A stretch of 34,219 bases of DNA, taken from Elysia marginata (Eukaryota; Mollusca; Gastropoda; Plakobranchidae). A program made the position numbers and the translations under genes. Positions within the stretch are counted from its first letter, which is position 1, and each line of letters begins with the position of its first letter. Shown here one piece after another: positions 1 to 11,900 of the stretch. The notes under the pieces were generated by a model, which worked only from the letters and a program-made list of their open reading frames with translations, made no database searches and was not told where the DNA came from. The stretch spans positions 20,034 through 54,252 of the forward strand of contig BMAT01002665.1 of NCBI GenBank assembly GCA_019649035.1. Reading direction: 5' to 3'.

Positions 1-391
1 TTTCTTTGTTTATAAAAAAAAAGAGCAAAAAGAAAAACGTTTTTGTTTTTACTCCTTGTATGGAGAAAAACGTCATGTAGGCCGTGTAAACCAGCGGATA
101 AAGTAGATCTACTGATAAATTCCCTGTAAACAATGCAGTCATTGATAAACAAGGCTGAGACAGTTCATAAGGCTACAATCAGGAATAGGCCTACCCACGT
201 TACTACTCTATTGAAAGTTTCTTATACAGTTTTAAGTGGAAAGCAGAAAGTCAACAGCTCAGTTTAAAGAAAAACAGAACTGAATGTACCAGCAAACACT
301 GTGTCGACAATAGTAAATAACTTTCAATTTTACTTAAATTGTTATTTGTCATATGGGCAATTCATTATTCTTTTTATATATAGATTTGTAG
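1..391. other. 5' flank, no recognised gene
   Basis: AT-rich sequence with no long open frame and no splice-bounded exon that I can support. It lies upstream of an inverted-repeat element. The missing first coding exon or promoter of ICE2 could lie here or beyond the window edge; nothing in the sequence decides this. Confidence 0.4.
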
Positions 392-2245
392 CAGGGCTTG
401 AATTGGGTGTTCAGAAGGGCAAGCAAAAATTGCCTCAGTGAAGCCTGAAAATCAGAGGGCACCGAGGCAATTTGCTTGGGCACCGAGGCAAAAATTATAG
501 GTGATTAATTTGTTGATTAAAATTAGTAACAATTTAGTAAATCACAACGTATTTGTAAATAACAACACAATTTGTTCCTTGCTCTCTACAAAAATATAGA
601 GAGGGTCTTTGTTTATTTAAAAATATGTAAAGAAGAGTAATCATAAATAGAATTAAAATAAGTAAATCCCAGTTAAATCACATTAGAGAAAAGACTAAGA
701 ATAGTAATGTTCTTCTTTGATCATTCCATCTCTGCTTGATCTATCTTCTTAAAGGCTGTTTATAATGCCAACGCCTCTCATATAGACATTTTTCTTTTGT
801 GCCTCTGACTTCACATGTGCCACTGTAATATCTTTCTTTACTTTTATTCATCTCTTTGTAATGCACTGATCCCCAATTATTGCTGCTTTGCTGACGCAGT
901 GACAGTGACTGTTCTTGTGACTGTTCTCTGCATATGGAACTGAAGACTCTTGAAAATGTTTTCAAATGTGGTCCACCTTAGCCTCTCCAGATTCCATTAT
1001 TTCCACAATTTTATACTGCCAGTGGCAATTTTCGTCTTTTTCTTCTCTGTTTGTGTGGATGCTGATATTGTTGCTGAGTTTTCCATTGGTGATGATAATG
1101 ATGATGGTGGTGATTATTATTCTGACGATTTTGCCACTCATATTCATGATGAAGATGATGATGAGGATGATGATAAAATACGAGCTGTTGACGACGCAGG
1201 TGCAGGAGAAGCATATGATTCTGGCAGGCGATGATAAAGATGAGCTGAATAGTTTATAAACTCAGTCATATTATAGGAGAGTGAGTGACATTGAAGCCTT
1301 AAACTACGTAGGCCTACATTTATCATGAATTCAAGTATTTGCATCTCTCTATCTATCTATCTCTCCCCTCCCTCAAACACTCACACTCACAGCAGTATAA
1401 TAATATTATGACTAGATCTAGATCTCTTGTATATACATGGATCTCCGTTGGTTGCCCAATATTGATGTGGTTAGTTATTTGAGTTTATTAATACAGTACT
1501 CGCATGAAGTACATGTAGATTTACATTTTATCAAATCTTAGCATTTAATGGAAAATGCATCAAATTTCTTGCCATTTTCGCTGCTTTGACCCAGATCCCT
1601 GTCCTTCGTTTTCTTTCGCGGTAAAGTGGCTCTTGGTCCGTTTAATCGCAAAATGCAGAAAACTTAGTGTAAAACAAAATGCGCAAAACTTCAAGATGGG
1701 TTACGGCCCTTGCCATTTCCAAGAAATTCCCCGTGCAGCGGGTAACGGACTTTCATTCATTACCGCTCTGCTTGTACACCACTAATCTAGACCTATAATT
1801 TTTTGCATACTCTCCCCCTGCCCACTACGTTTCGGCAACGCTCTGCATCGATTGATAAAACGGTTTGTGTGGGAACACATAGAAGACACTCGAGACAATA
1901 GGCTTTAGATCTATTCTTTACGGCTATCAACAACAACTCTTACTGGATTCGTGAAACTTCGCTTAACGTGGGTGTAGCCGACAGACGATAGGTCAAGGTC
2001 GGAAATAATGATCAGGGCACAAGACACGGTGCAAGATGCTGTCTCAATCGAAGATAACATTATATAAGCCCACTATACTTTGACTGAATTGATGATCGGC
2101 ACGTCTTTGTTTTTCACTGTAATTTATGTAATTACCGGTATATTTTTTCAACAAAACAAAACAAGGGCACGGCAAAAAGTGCTGCGGCTGACCCTCTGAT
2201 TTTGAGGGCATTACGGCAAATTGCTGCGGTCTATTTCAAGCCCTG
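392..2245. mobile_element. Non-autonomous hAT-like element with inverted ends
   Basis: The left end starts CAGGGCTTGAA and the right end finishes TTCAAGCCCTG, its exact reverse complement. Inverted similarity continues inward: AAAATCAGAGGG occurs near 447 and its complement CCCTCTGATTTT near 2192, and both ends carry runs of GGGCAC/GGCAA-type motifs. The CAGGG start is typical of hAT ends. Flanking 8-mers (ATTTGTAG and TTGATGGT) do not form a clean duplication, so the copy is old or one boundary is slightly off. The 1.85-kb interior has no transposase similarity, only low-complexity open frames, so I read it as non-autonomous. It sits just upstream of the first recognised ICE2 exon and may lie in the first intron or the promoter region. 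Confidence 0.6.
1090..1180. repeat. Imperfect (GAT)n trinucleotide tract
   Basis: Interrupted GAT/GGT/GAC triplets. It creates acidic (Asp-rich) frames on the plus strand and His/Ile-rich frames on the minus strand; these open frames are products of the repeat and not evidence of a gene. Confidence 0.7.
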
Positions 2246-2343
2246 TTGATGGTATTAGTTATGTCCCCTGTAGATCAACTTAAGCAGGGTTGCTTGTAAG
2301 TATTATTGCAAGACAGGTGTAAAATCTTTATTATCTTCTCCAG

Positions 2344-2912
2344 GTAACACCATTTGCATCAAACAAATCAGGGAACACTCATGAAAGTGAACCATGTATT
2401 ATACAAGAATCCAGACCAGTCACGAAAGAGGATGTGCGTCTGGTGATACCTTCAGCTACCTCAGGATGTGACAGTAGAGCGAGCATCAACACCACTGAGC
2501 CTGTGCAATCGACAGAATCCTTCCTCCCTCTTATACCAGCCTTAATGTCAGAGCCGACAGGAGCTTACAAGTCTCAGAATGCTGCAGACTTGAATAAGCC
2601 AGGGGCAACCTCATTATTTTACACTTCTGATCAGACCCCAGCTTCTCCTTCTCCTCAGGATTCTAAACCTGGTGCTCAGAACTCCAGTCTAGACACAGGT
2701 CCAAGTGTGCCTTCTACAGCAGAGCTTGAGCATCACGAGGAAGAATCAGATGTTCCGATTTTTTCTCTTGCTGCCACCTCAGATGCTGCTGGTCGAGGCG
2801 CCGGGGTGAAACGGTCTCAGAGGAACAAAGGAATCTGGTCTTCTGGCCAGGAGGAGGATCTTCAAAATCCACCCCAACAGAGATTGAAGAGCAAAGACAA
2901 CACTGCAAAGGA
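2344..2912 (+). CDS. ICE2: ICE2 exon A: disordered N-terminal region
   Basis: Bounded by an acceptor (TATCTTCTCCAG) and a weak donor (GA|GTTAGT, T at position +3). It ends in phase 2, and the next exon completes an Asp codon. It encodes about 189 residues rich in Ser, Thr, Pro, Glu and Ala, with Lys/Arg near the end (VKRSQRNKG), and no predicted fold. The vertebrate protein also has a poorly conserved leader before its first conserved block, so an extended disordered leader fits. Residue numbering used here starts from this exon and undercounts the real protein. Confidence 0.75.
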
Positions 2913-5900
2913 GTTAGTTTGGGGTTTTTCTTTTCATTAATTTTGATTATTGGGTTATTTTCAATGGTCACACATTTTCTCCTTACTGATAGCTCATATT
3001 TCTCTTTTTAAAAGAAAGCAGTTGATATTTTGTAGTGGTTTCAAAGATTTAGAGTTAAGGTTTCTGATAATATGATCTTTTTTTTCAGTAGGCCTACCTG
3101 GTAATCATAACATTAAGCAATGGCACTGAGAGAAAGTAATGACCTCTATTAACATTCTGGGGGCATTTAGATTTAATTTTTTTTTTAATATCACTTGAAT
3201 TTTGAGATTTGCGCTAGTAGTATTTTTTTTTATTTATTCGCTTTATTTCTTATTCTACAGTGCTCTCAAGTTCATACAATCAAGTCTAACTCGAAACCAG
3301 ATGGCCACATACTTACAGTTGTTTGAAAAATATGCTCGCCCCTACTTGCATGGTGGCCAGCACCCAATGTTCACAGAGACACAGAAAAGAGAAATGTCAG
3401 ATTTTGAGGTTTGTTGTTTATAACAATAAAAAACAGTTTGTAGTTAGAAAGAAAAACAAGAAAAGATTCACAATTTTAAATACAAAAAAAAAAATTAGTT
3501 GAATATTCTTTATCTTTGAAAACAATTCATAACTGAAAAGAGAAAGATGATAACAAAATGTAAGAGCTGAGATATCAAACTATGAATGATTCAGATTGGA
3601 GGTGTCTCTTTCTAATTGATCAAAGTTTTAAAGTTACCTGTAATATTACTTTTTCATTCTGAGTTGCTTGTAATACTACTTTTTCATTCTGAGTTGCCTG
3701 TAATATTACTTTTTCATTCTGAGTTGCCTCTAATATTACTTTTTCATTCTGAGTTGCCTGTAATATTACTTTTTCATGTTGAATACTAATAGAAACTATT
3801 ATAAACTTTTAAAACTATATGAACTCCACAGACCCTCAAAGAAAGAGTTTTGAACGAACAAAGAGAATTTCAGTCGTACCTGCAGCAAAATGCCATCAGA
3901 AATCCACATTTCTACACCTTTATACCAGGCTATGCTAAACATTATGCTTATGTAAGTACAACGTAAGGTTACAAGCAAATGTATATGCAAGCACAACTCC
4001 AGTCAAAACTTTTGTGTGTTATATTACAATTATAAACCAGGCTGAAAAGACTCTATGTTCTTCTACTTTCAAGTAAGATGTTTGACTTTTGATCCTATGT
4101 TCATGTTTTTTGTATGAAAAAAGCCCTATTAGGTTATAGACTTTGCTCTTTTATAGGTTTCATAATCTTTTATTTCATACAATTTTCATTTTACTTTCTA
4201 TTCATAAAGATTGCAAAGTTTCCTAATTCATAAAAATAATGTCAATACTTAATTATACTTTATGGGGAAACATTGTTTTCCGTCTTGTTATATATTCTCT
4301 TAACTTTCTAAAAAATATTCAGCTTCAGAAGTAATTCTAATAAATACTTTGCAGTGATGCTAAGCCAAGTACCTTTATACTTTAATGATCGGTCAAACTC
4401 TTGTATAGAATTTGTTCATACAGAATTATTCAGGCCGTTTTTTTAGTATCATAATGATCTAAAACTGCAAAAAGACTGACTTTAAAGCTCTATGTTGCTA
4501 AAAACTTGTTTTTAAAAAATGCTAAATTGGATTCAAAGTATGACAAAGAGAATATGTTCATCAAAATGTAAACATGATTTAACCTCTCTCATATATATAT
4601 ATATTCCACAACAAGTATGTCCAATTTTGTGAGTTTTATTATTTGAGCTTATTGAGTCAATGTGGCACAAACAATTAAAATTGTTAAGTTTAAGTATTAA
4701 TAAAAAGGCTCAGTTGTTAAAAAAAACTTTCAAAATAGTAATGTACAGTGTACAGTGAATTGAACAAGCCCCATCCAAACAAGAATCGTACTGCAGCTGC
4801 TTAAATTGTCTTCAGCCCTGTGGTCATATTTCACTTTTTAGATACTTTATGTTTGTGTCCTATGGGAGACGTTTTTCACAGTCTATAAGCAACAAATAAG
4901 GTAAAAATTGAATTTTAAAGTCTTAGGATAAAATGCTCCCAATTCAAGTTGATGCAAATCACAAATGATATGTGGTATAGATAAAAATTTAGCCTGGATT
5001 TCATTCACTTTTCTTTTTCAAATAAGAATTCATTAACATGAAAGAAGTAAACTGGATCTAACGATAAACCCAAAGTAGGCACTAGATGCTAAAAGTAAAG
5101 AGTTTTATACAAGTGTGGTGGCATTATATATATTTATATGCTAGGAATTTTTACCTTTTATTTTGTTCTCTTCATTGGTTTTTTAAATGTTTGTAGTCAA
5201 AACTTCAAAGCTATCGACCTTCAAAACGTCTACTTACCAAGTTCTGCAACAAATTCGCCTCAGAAATTTCACTGCAGGTCAGATCAGAATCAGAGAGAGC
5301 AGACTTCATATTTAAGAGACAGTTGCTGGAAATGGTGAGTCTATAACAGGTTGAACTCTGTCTTGTATGACTTGCATGTAATGATAATAATAAATAAAAC
5401 TTGTATAAAACTTGTATATTGTATAGCACTTTCCAAAACGCTTCACATCATGTTCAAAATAATAACAACATAGTTATATACACTTTGCAGGGGATAAAAA
5501 TATCACATAAAGTTTATTCAGTCATCAGTCGTTTGAAAATAGATTTTGAGTAAAAAGGTGTGAGATGGCTTTTAAAAATTGACGTAGATTCTGCACATTT
5601 AGTTCCATATGGGAGGCTGTTTCAAGTGTCAGGTGCTGCAGATCTAAATGAACGGTCACCCTAATTTTTTAGTGGGTGTATAAAGTATCACTTTCTTCTC
5701 AGATCATTGTTTTCTTCAAGGTTTGACCATATTATGTGAATATTTTTACATCAAAGAGAGCTTGATGGTACTGGGAGTATTCTTCTGATCAGTAAAAGTT
5801 ACGAGTTAAAAACTCAATTCTCACATGATAGATCAAATATTCCAGGTAATAAGAATGAATAAAACAACTTCATTCTTCCCCTCCGTCGATCAACAAAATG

Positions 5901-8900
5901 GCTTAAGTCTGAAGTTCCATTTAGAAATTGAGGCAATCAAGGGTATTTTAACCCCTAAAATTTGAATGAAATTTACTCACCCTAATGAAATTTACTTTCA
6001 GAAAGAATTGTTATTAGTAAACTTGTTGTTATTGTATGTGTATGTGTTTTTCTCTTTTTATTACTCTCATTTCTCGTAGTATGTAACACTCTCATATGGT
6101 TGTTGTAGGTTGGTTTTCCCCACATCTAGTTGTCACAAGCTTACATCATTAAGCTCTATGTACCTTGATCACTGTTGAAATCTATTGCCATTTGCGCAGG
6201 GATCTCCACCAAGGGTTGCATTGCCAGATGTTCTGTTAGAGAGGAATCCAGTCCAGATCCCTCACAACATGAGTAAAATTGAGCAATACTTCCCCAGCTC
6301 AGGCGCAAACCAAGACATAGATATTTTACACCATGAGGTAAGTGTATCTAGTTTGACCTTACAATATTTCCTTCCTTTATGGCATATAAAACTTCACAGT
6401 GAAATACACCAAAGTTCCACCTTGCCATTTAGGGATAAATGCTTTCTGTTACTTTTGCAACCATATTCTCTGGTATTTTTCCTGGATTGACAAATGCTAA
6501 ACTTAAGATCTAAAATTACGTGGTATGTAAGGTTTTCCCATGTGTGATCTCATGCATTTACTAAAAATATAGAAAGTTGTCGATATAACTTGCATTCTAT
6601 GGCAACTGTAAACCTTCAAACTGACACAAGTTCCATTGATAGCTTGACATTTATGGTAAAATCACTCCATTCCACCCCAATGTTATACAATTTTTTCTCC
6701 ATCATTTCACTTTTAAACTTATTTTTTTTTGACAAATATACAAGATACTTATTGTACCTTTATTGGGGAACCATTTTTCGCTGAATATTTTCAAGTGTTT
6801 TTTTTTTCGATTTTATGATAATAGTTTTGAGATGTTTCTTTTTACATTTTATTCTTTTACATCTGAAATAAATGTTGTTGCTTTTGTTCTCAATTTCTTG
6901 CTCTTATTCTCCTAGAGTGTCAGTGAGGATGTGAATGCCGAGGCTCTGGCCGTCAAGTTCGGTTGTGAAGCTGTCTTGTCCAGCAGTGTGATCAAGTGTC
7001 TGCTCGACAATCGAGCCCCAGACTTCAAGCGGGCTTGGAACATTCCGGTCACTGTCAAAGAGCATCAGACCAAGGGTGAGAGCTTAGCTTGTTTGAAATG
7101 CATCATAAAGCTTTTGTGCTTTGAGATGGGTGGATGTGTGGATATATATTATTACATTTTTGAGCAATGGATTTTCTTGATATCATTTTAATTACTGGTA
7201 CCTCACATTGTATAGGGCTTGAGAGAGAAGTTTGCTTACAGGGCGATGACCTTAATTGTGTGTGGCTCCAGGAAAATCATTGTATTGACGGACATACTAC
7301 TTTCTAGTAATAGACCTATAAAGTCAAAAATCTGGGTGAGGTCGAAAATTTAGTTCTAAGTGTCATCATCTTTATCAACCTTTTTTTTTATCATTTCCCA
7401 AAATATTTGTTGCTAAAAAGCAGTTTAAGTATTTTATTTTAATTTTTTTGTGCAGCCTACGATGATGAGAAAGTCACAAAATTGATGCATTACGCTGATC
7501 TATAAACCGTAAGTTTAGGGTCACGGCGTAGTCTTAAATTTTTATCGGACTGTGAAGTGTCATATATTTATCAATGGAAAGGTAATCCTCTTGACTATAC
7601 CGTGGGAACCACTGCGCATGAATTTTACTATACTACAAACACTGCGCATACTGTAAACACTAGCAAGTTCAGGTTCCCTAGCTCAAGATGTCCATCATCT
7701 TCAAACACACACTATAGTCTCTAAAACTGATTGTTTCAGAGGAGTTGGTAGAAAACTATTAGGCTAGGCAACAGAAATATCTATCAAATACTTTGGAAGT
7801 AAATTAAACTATTTTACTGGAATCAGAATTAGAATTGGCCGACTCAATGTGCCCTCTGTGCTATTGTTTACAGTAATCACCACTGTTACAACATGGCGTC
7901 CTACGATGACAAGTTGATCGCATCTCTACTAAATTAATCTTTTGGACAATGATAAACAACCTTGAAACCCTTCATTCATCAATGTTAGTCTTTCCTTAAC
8001 ATATTTGGGCCAAATCCTTATAAATCCCAATATGTTTTTTAGCTTAGTTTTTACTTGTGCAAGGCTTGTTTTTAATGAAAAAGCCTTTGCCAAACTTTAA
8101 ACCCATTTTTCTCCATTTTTACATTTTGCGATTCATCGACTTTAAATGACCATTACTCAGCAACTAATAAAGATACAGTTGAACCCTTTTAAACCGAAAT
8201 TTTGGGGTCCTTCTAATCCATTTCGGTTTAAAGTCATTTTGGTTTAAAATATGTCCGTTTTAATATATAAATTTTAAAGGGAAATAATCGAGCCCCAAAA
8301 CTGTAAAACTAAAACTTGTCTCCCTTTGTATTTTTCGATCAATAAAGCCCACGGACATAATGTGTGTTCATTTGTTCATTGTTTTTTTTTTGTTTTGTTT
8401 TCCTCTGTTTGAACTTCTCCACCCAACTAGGAGTAAGGGTAAAATTAAAGTTCATTATTTGTGCTATTTCTGCTGCCTTGCCTAAGTATAAGAACTGAGC
8501 TTGACAATGGAACATTCATCGCCATCGCTTGGCAAAACCAGGCAAACACTGCATCCTCTAGTTCTTCGTGACTTCAAAGTTTCGTTTTCTTTGTAGCCAG
8601 TCGGAATTTCGAGTCATCAAGGGCCTTTTGTAGCTTCTCTCTGTCTTTCAAAATCATAGACAGCGTTGAGTTAGGGACGCTGTGTTTCTTGCAGATTTCC
8701 GTTTTTGTTAACTTCTTTTCCTCCACTTCGGATAAGGTTTGAAGTTTAAATTCAATCATGTAAGCACTGTGCTTTCTTTTCGACATCTTGACTGAATGCA
8801 TGGTTAAAGTGAACCGAAAAGCGCTAGCAACAAAACTGAGACTAAGGCTAGAGACTATAAATATGAGTATCGCAAGGCGAAATCTCAATCAGTAATCACA

Positions 8901-11900
8901 GTCTAACTGCGCTGACTGACAGCGACAGTGTGACGCAGTGACTGTGTGTTGTAGGCACGCGCAGTTTGTCTCGATTTAGAGGGAGGTTACAAAGCTCAGT
9001 ATATTTGATTGGCCTAGCTCAACGCCTCTCACACTCTACGTGTGGGGTCCATCATTGCATTAGAAAGAAAAGTTTCAATCTCGATGACCGAGTCGCATTA
9101 CGTCACTGTCAGTCAGTTTCCGTACCACAGACAAAGCGAGCCCACACACACGCAGACACGCCACCCGAGCACAAGCTAGACTAGGCCTCCCCCTCCCCCT
9201 CCCTTTCCCACTCGGGCTCCTTGCTCCCCTATCCCCTTTTCACTGATGGTACGCCCCACGGACTGTAGATCTAGATCTAGCTTTAAATCAATCGTCTGGC
9301 AAGGGCTCAGGAGTGTTCTTCCCCTTCCCCAAGTTAAAGAAGTGATGGGAAAACAAAATTGAAAGAGAGAGAGAGGGAGTGGGCGCTTCAGATTGTTTCG
9401 CTTTAAAGTCAGTGCTGCATAGAAGCGTTTCGGTTTATCGCATGAATGTTTACAAAGACAAAGGAGAGACTTGTAAAATCTTTTGATTTCTTTGCGGATC
9501 ATCATATTTTTCGGTTTACCACCTTTCGGTTGAAAGGGATTCTTCTGTAATTGAAAAATTTAAAGTGCTACACACTCAGGACACTCTAAGCTTTCCACCC
9601 ATATAAATATCTCTATACGCTATATTTCCGTCAAAATCATGATTTTCCTGGGCCCACACACAATTTTGAAAATGTACATTCCTTGACTCTGCAAAATATG
9701 TGAGGTTTGTGTTACACACTACTAATAGTTCTTACTTAGCAGTAGAGGAACCACATAAAAATGTGCTTTGAGTTGGTTAAGATTTAAAGACATTTGGCAG
9801 GTTTTGAAACTTATTTAAAAAAATATATATAACTTTCTCAATGAGCTCTTAATATCTTGCCGGTATTTAAAAGGATTGAAATCATGCATTTAATTGACAA
9901 GACGCTGAATATATACAAATTATAAAACAAGGCTAAATTATCTTCAGAATACATTATGCATTTCTTTTTATTGTAGTGTTTTTCTCTGTTTATACGGAGA
10001 TTGACTCATTGCTGTATTTCCGTGTCTATTCAGATGGGGTGCAGAAAACGGTGTACCTGGACAAACCTGTCTTTGAAGACGACCTGCTGGTCAGGGATTA
10101 CAATGCCTTGTTTCACAAGTATGCACTGAGAACTATGGTTTCTCAACCAAAACATGGACCGACTTACAGATCTGTCAGGCCACAGAGGCAACCTGGTAAC
10201 AAAGGTCAAGTGAAGCCAGGGGTCAACACTGTGGATGATCCTTTTGATATTTTTGCAACAGACCTTGAAGCGTTGGAGACATTTGGTAAAACTTCTGTTG
10301 CACCTGCAAACCCCACAGATGTAACAAGCGCTGAGACAAATTGTAGAAGTAACAGCATAGCAGAGGCCCATTCAGAGAAAGAATGTACAGAGGGAAATGA
10401 CAGAATTTCTCAAACATCCTTGGAAATGCAAACACAAGAAGTGGATTCCCCAGGGAGCAACAACACTAACTTAGATAAAAAACAAGTTAGTCTTGGAAAA
10501 CGCTGTTTAAAATCCCCTACTCAGAAAGAAAGCAATAATGTCAACTGGCAAGAGACACTCTCATCTCCACCCAAGAAACTTCGAGATGAAGCTGCTTTGC
10601 CTGATACTTCTGTAACGGACAAGTCTCAGTCATCCTGTCTAAATACTGAAGAATCTCCCTCCAAGTCTACGCGGTCAAAAACCAGGTTGTTGAGTCTGTC
10701 ACCTCTTGCATCTTCTACCAGGAAGAATGCACAGACTGAGCGGCGTTGCTTCACTGGTTGTGTTGATGCTCACGTAGGCAGCAGCAACCCTCTAGATCTC
10801 ATTTTGGGGCCTAACGTGACAACAATGGACAAAAAAACAAATGTGTCTGGATCTCAGGGTGAGACACATCGTAGTCTATTTAACTTGAACTCTGATGACT
10901 TGAATTTATAGTTAACTGGAATCTATTTTAGGTTCCCAACTGGTAGGTTTTTCTTTGTCTAGTACCTTCCAGTTCAAAGTTCTGATATTTCAAACTGAAT
11001 TAGCCATTCCGAACTGCTTTGACGTAAAGGGACTGCACTGCATATGTTTTTGTGTTTAGGGTACTGTACATAACGAATTTTTTACTGTATGGAGAAAGGT
11101 ATTTTATGTGATAAAACAATACCAAAATATCTTCAAAAATTACTCAAACATATTATTAGGTTGATTTAAAGTATTCCTATGCCAGTATGTGNNNNNNNNN
11201 NNNNNNNNNNNNNNNNNNNNNNNNNNNNNNNNNNNNNNNNNNNNNNNNNNNNNNNNNNNNNNNNNNNNNNNNNNNNNNNNNNNNNNNNNNNNNNNNNNNN
11301 NNNNNNNNNNNNNNNNNNNNNNNNNNNNNNNNNNNNNNNNNNNNNNNNNNNNNNNNNNNNNNNNNNNNNNNNNNNNNNNNNNNNNNNNNNNNNNNNNNNN
11401 NNNNNNNNNNNNNNNNNNNNNNNNNNNNNNNNNNNNNNNNNNNNNNNNNNNNNNNNNNNNNNNNNNNNNNNNNNNNNNNNNNNNNNNNNNNNNNNNNNNN
11501 NNNNNNNNNNNNNNNNNNNNNNNNNNNNNNNNNNNNNNNNNNNNNNNNNNNNNNNNNNNNNNNNNNNNNNNNNNNNNNNNNNNNNNNNNNNNNNNNNNNN
11601 NNNNNNNNNNNNNNNNNNNNNNNNNNNNNNNNNNNNNNNNNNNNNNNNNNNNNNNNNNNNNNNNNNNNNNNNNNNNNNNNNNNNNNNNNNNNNNNNNNNN
11701 NNNNNNNNNNNNNNNNNNNNNNNNNNNNNNNNNNNNNNNNNNNNNNNNNNNNNNNNNNNNNNNNNNNNNNNNNNNNNNNNNNNNACACTGTTATTAGAAT
11801 TATTATAAACATTGTCGTTGTTTTTCAGTATTATAATTTTTACTATTGTAACTAACATTCACTTAGGGTAAAAGATAGTGAATATTTTAAACCAAGTATC

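Noticed and set aside
950-1234. 94-residue frame with a hydrophobic start and Asp-rich end, resembling a small secreted acidic protein
   Set aside because: The Asp-rich part is a GAT microsatellite, overlapping frames on both strands are equally open, and it lies inside an inverted-end element.
7454-7935. CCTACGATGA-containing short frames repeated at 7456 and 7899
   Set aside because: The match is only about 11 bases in direct orientation with no extended similarity; likely chance.
10859-10911. ICE2 ending at the TAG at 10909-10911
   Set aside because: The donor at 10858 restores phase with the exon at 12015, and the family-defining C-terminal domain follows downstream.
11166-11858. Long frames on both strands around 11.2-11.8 kb
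   Set aside because: They are produced by the run of N and contain no real sequence.
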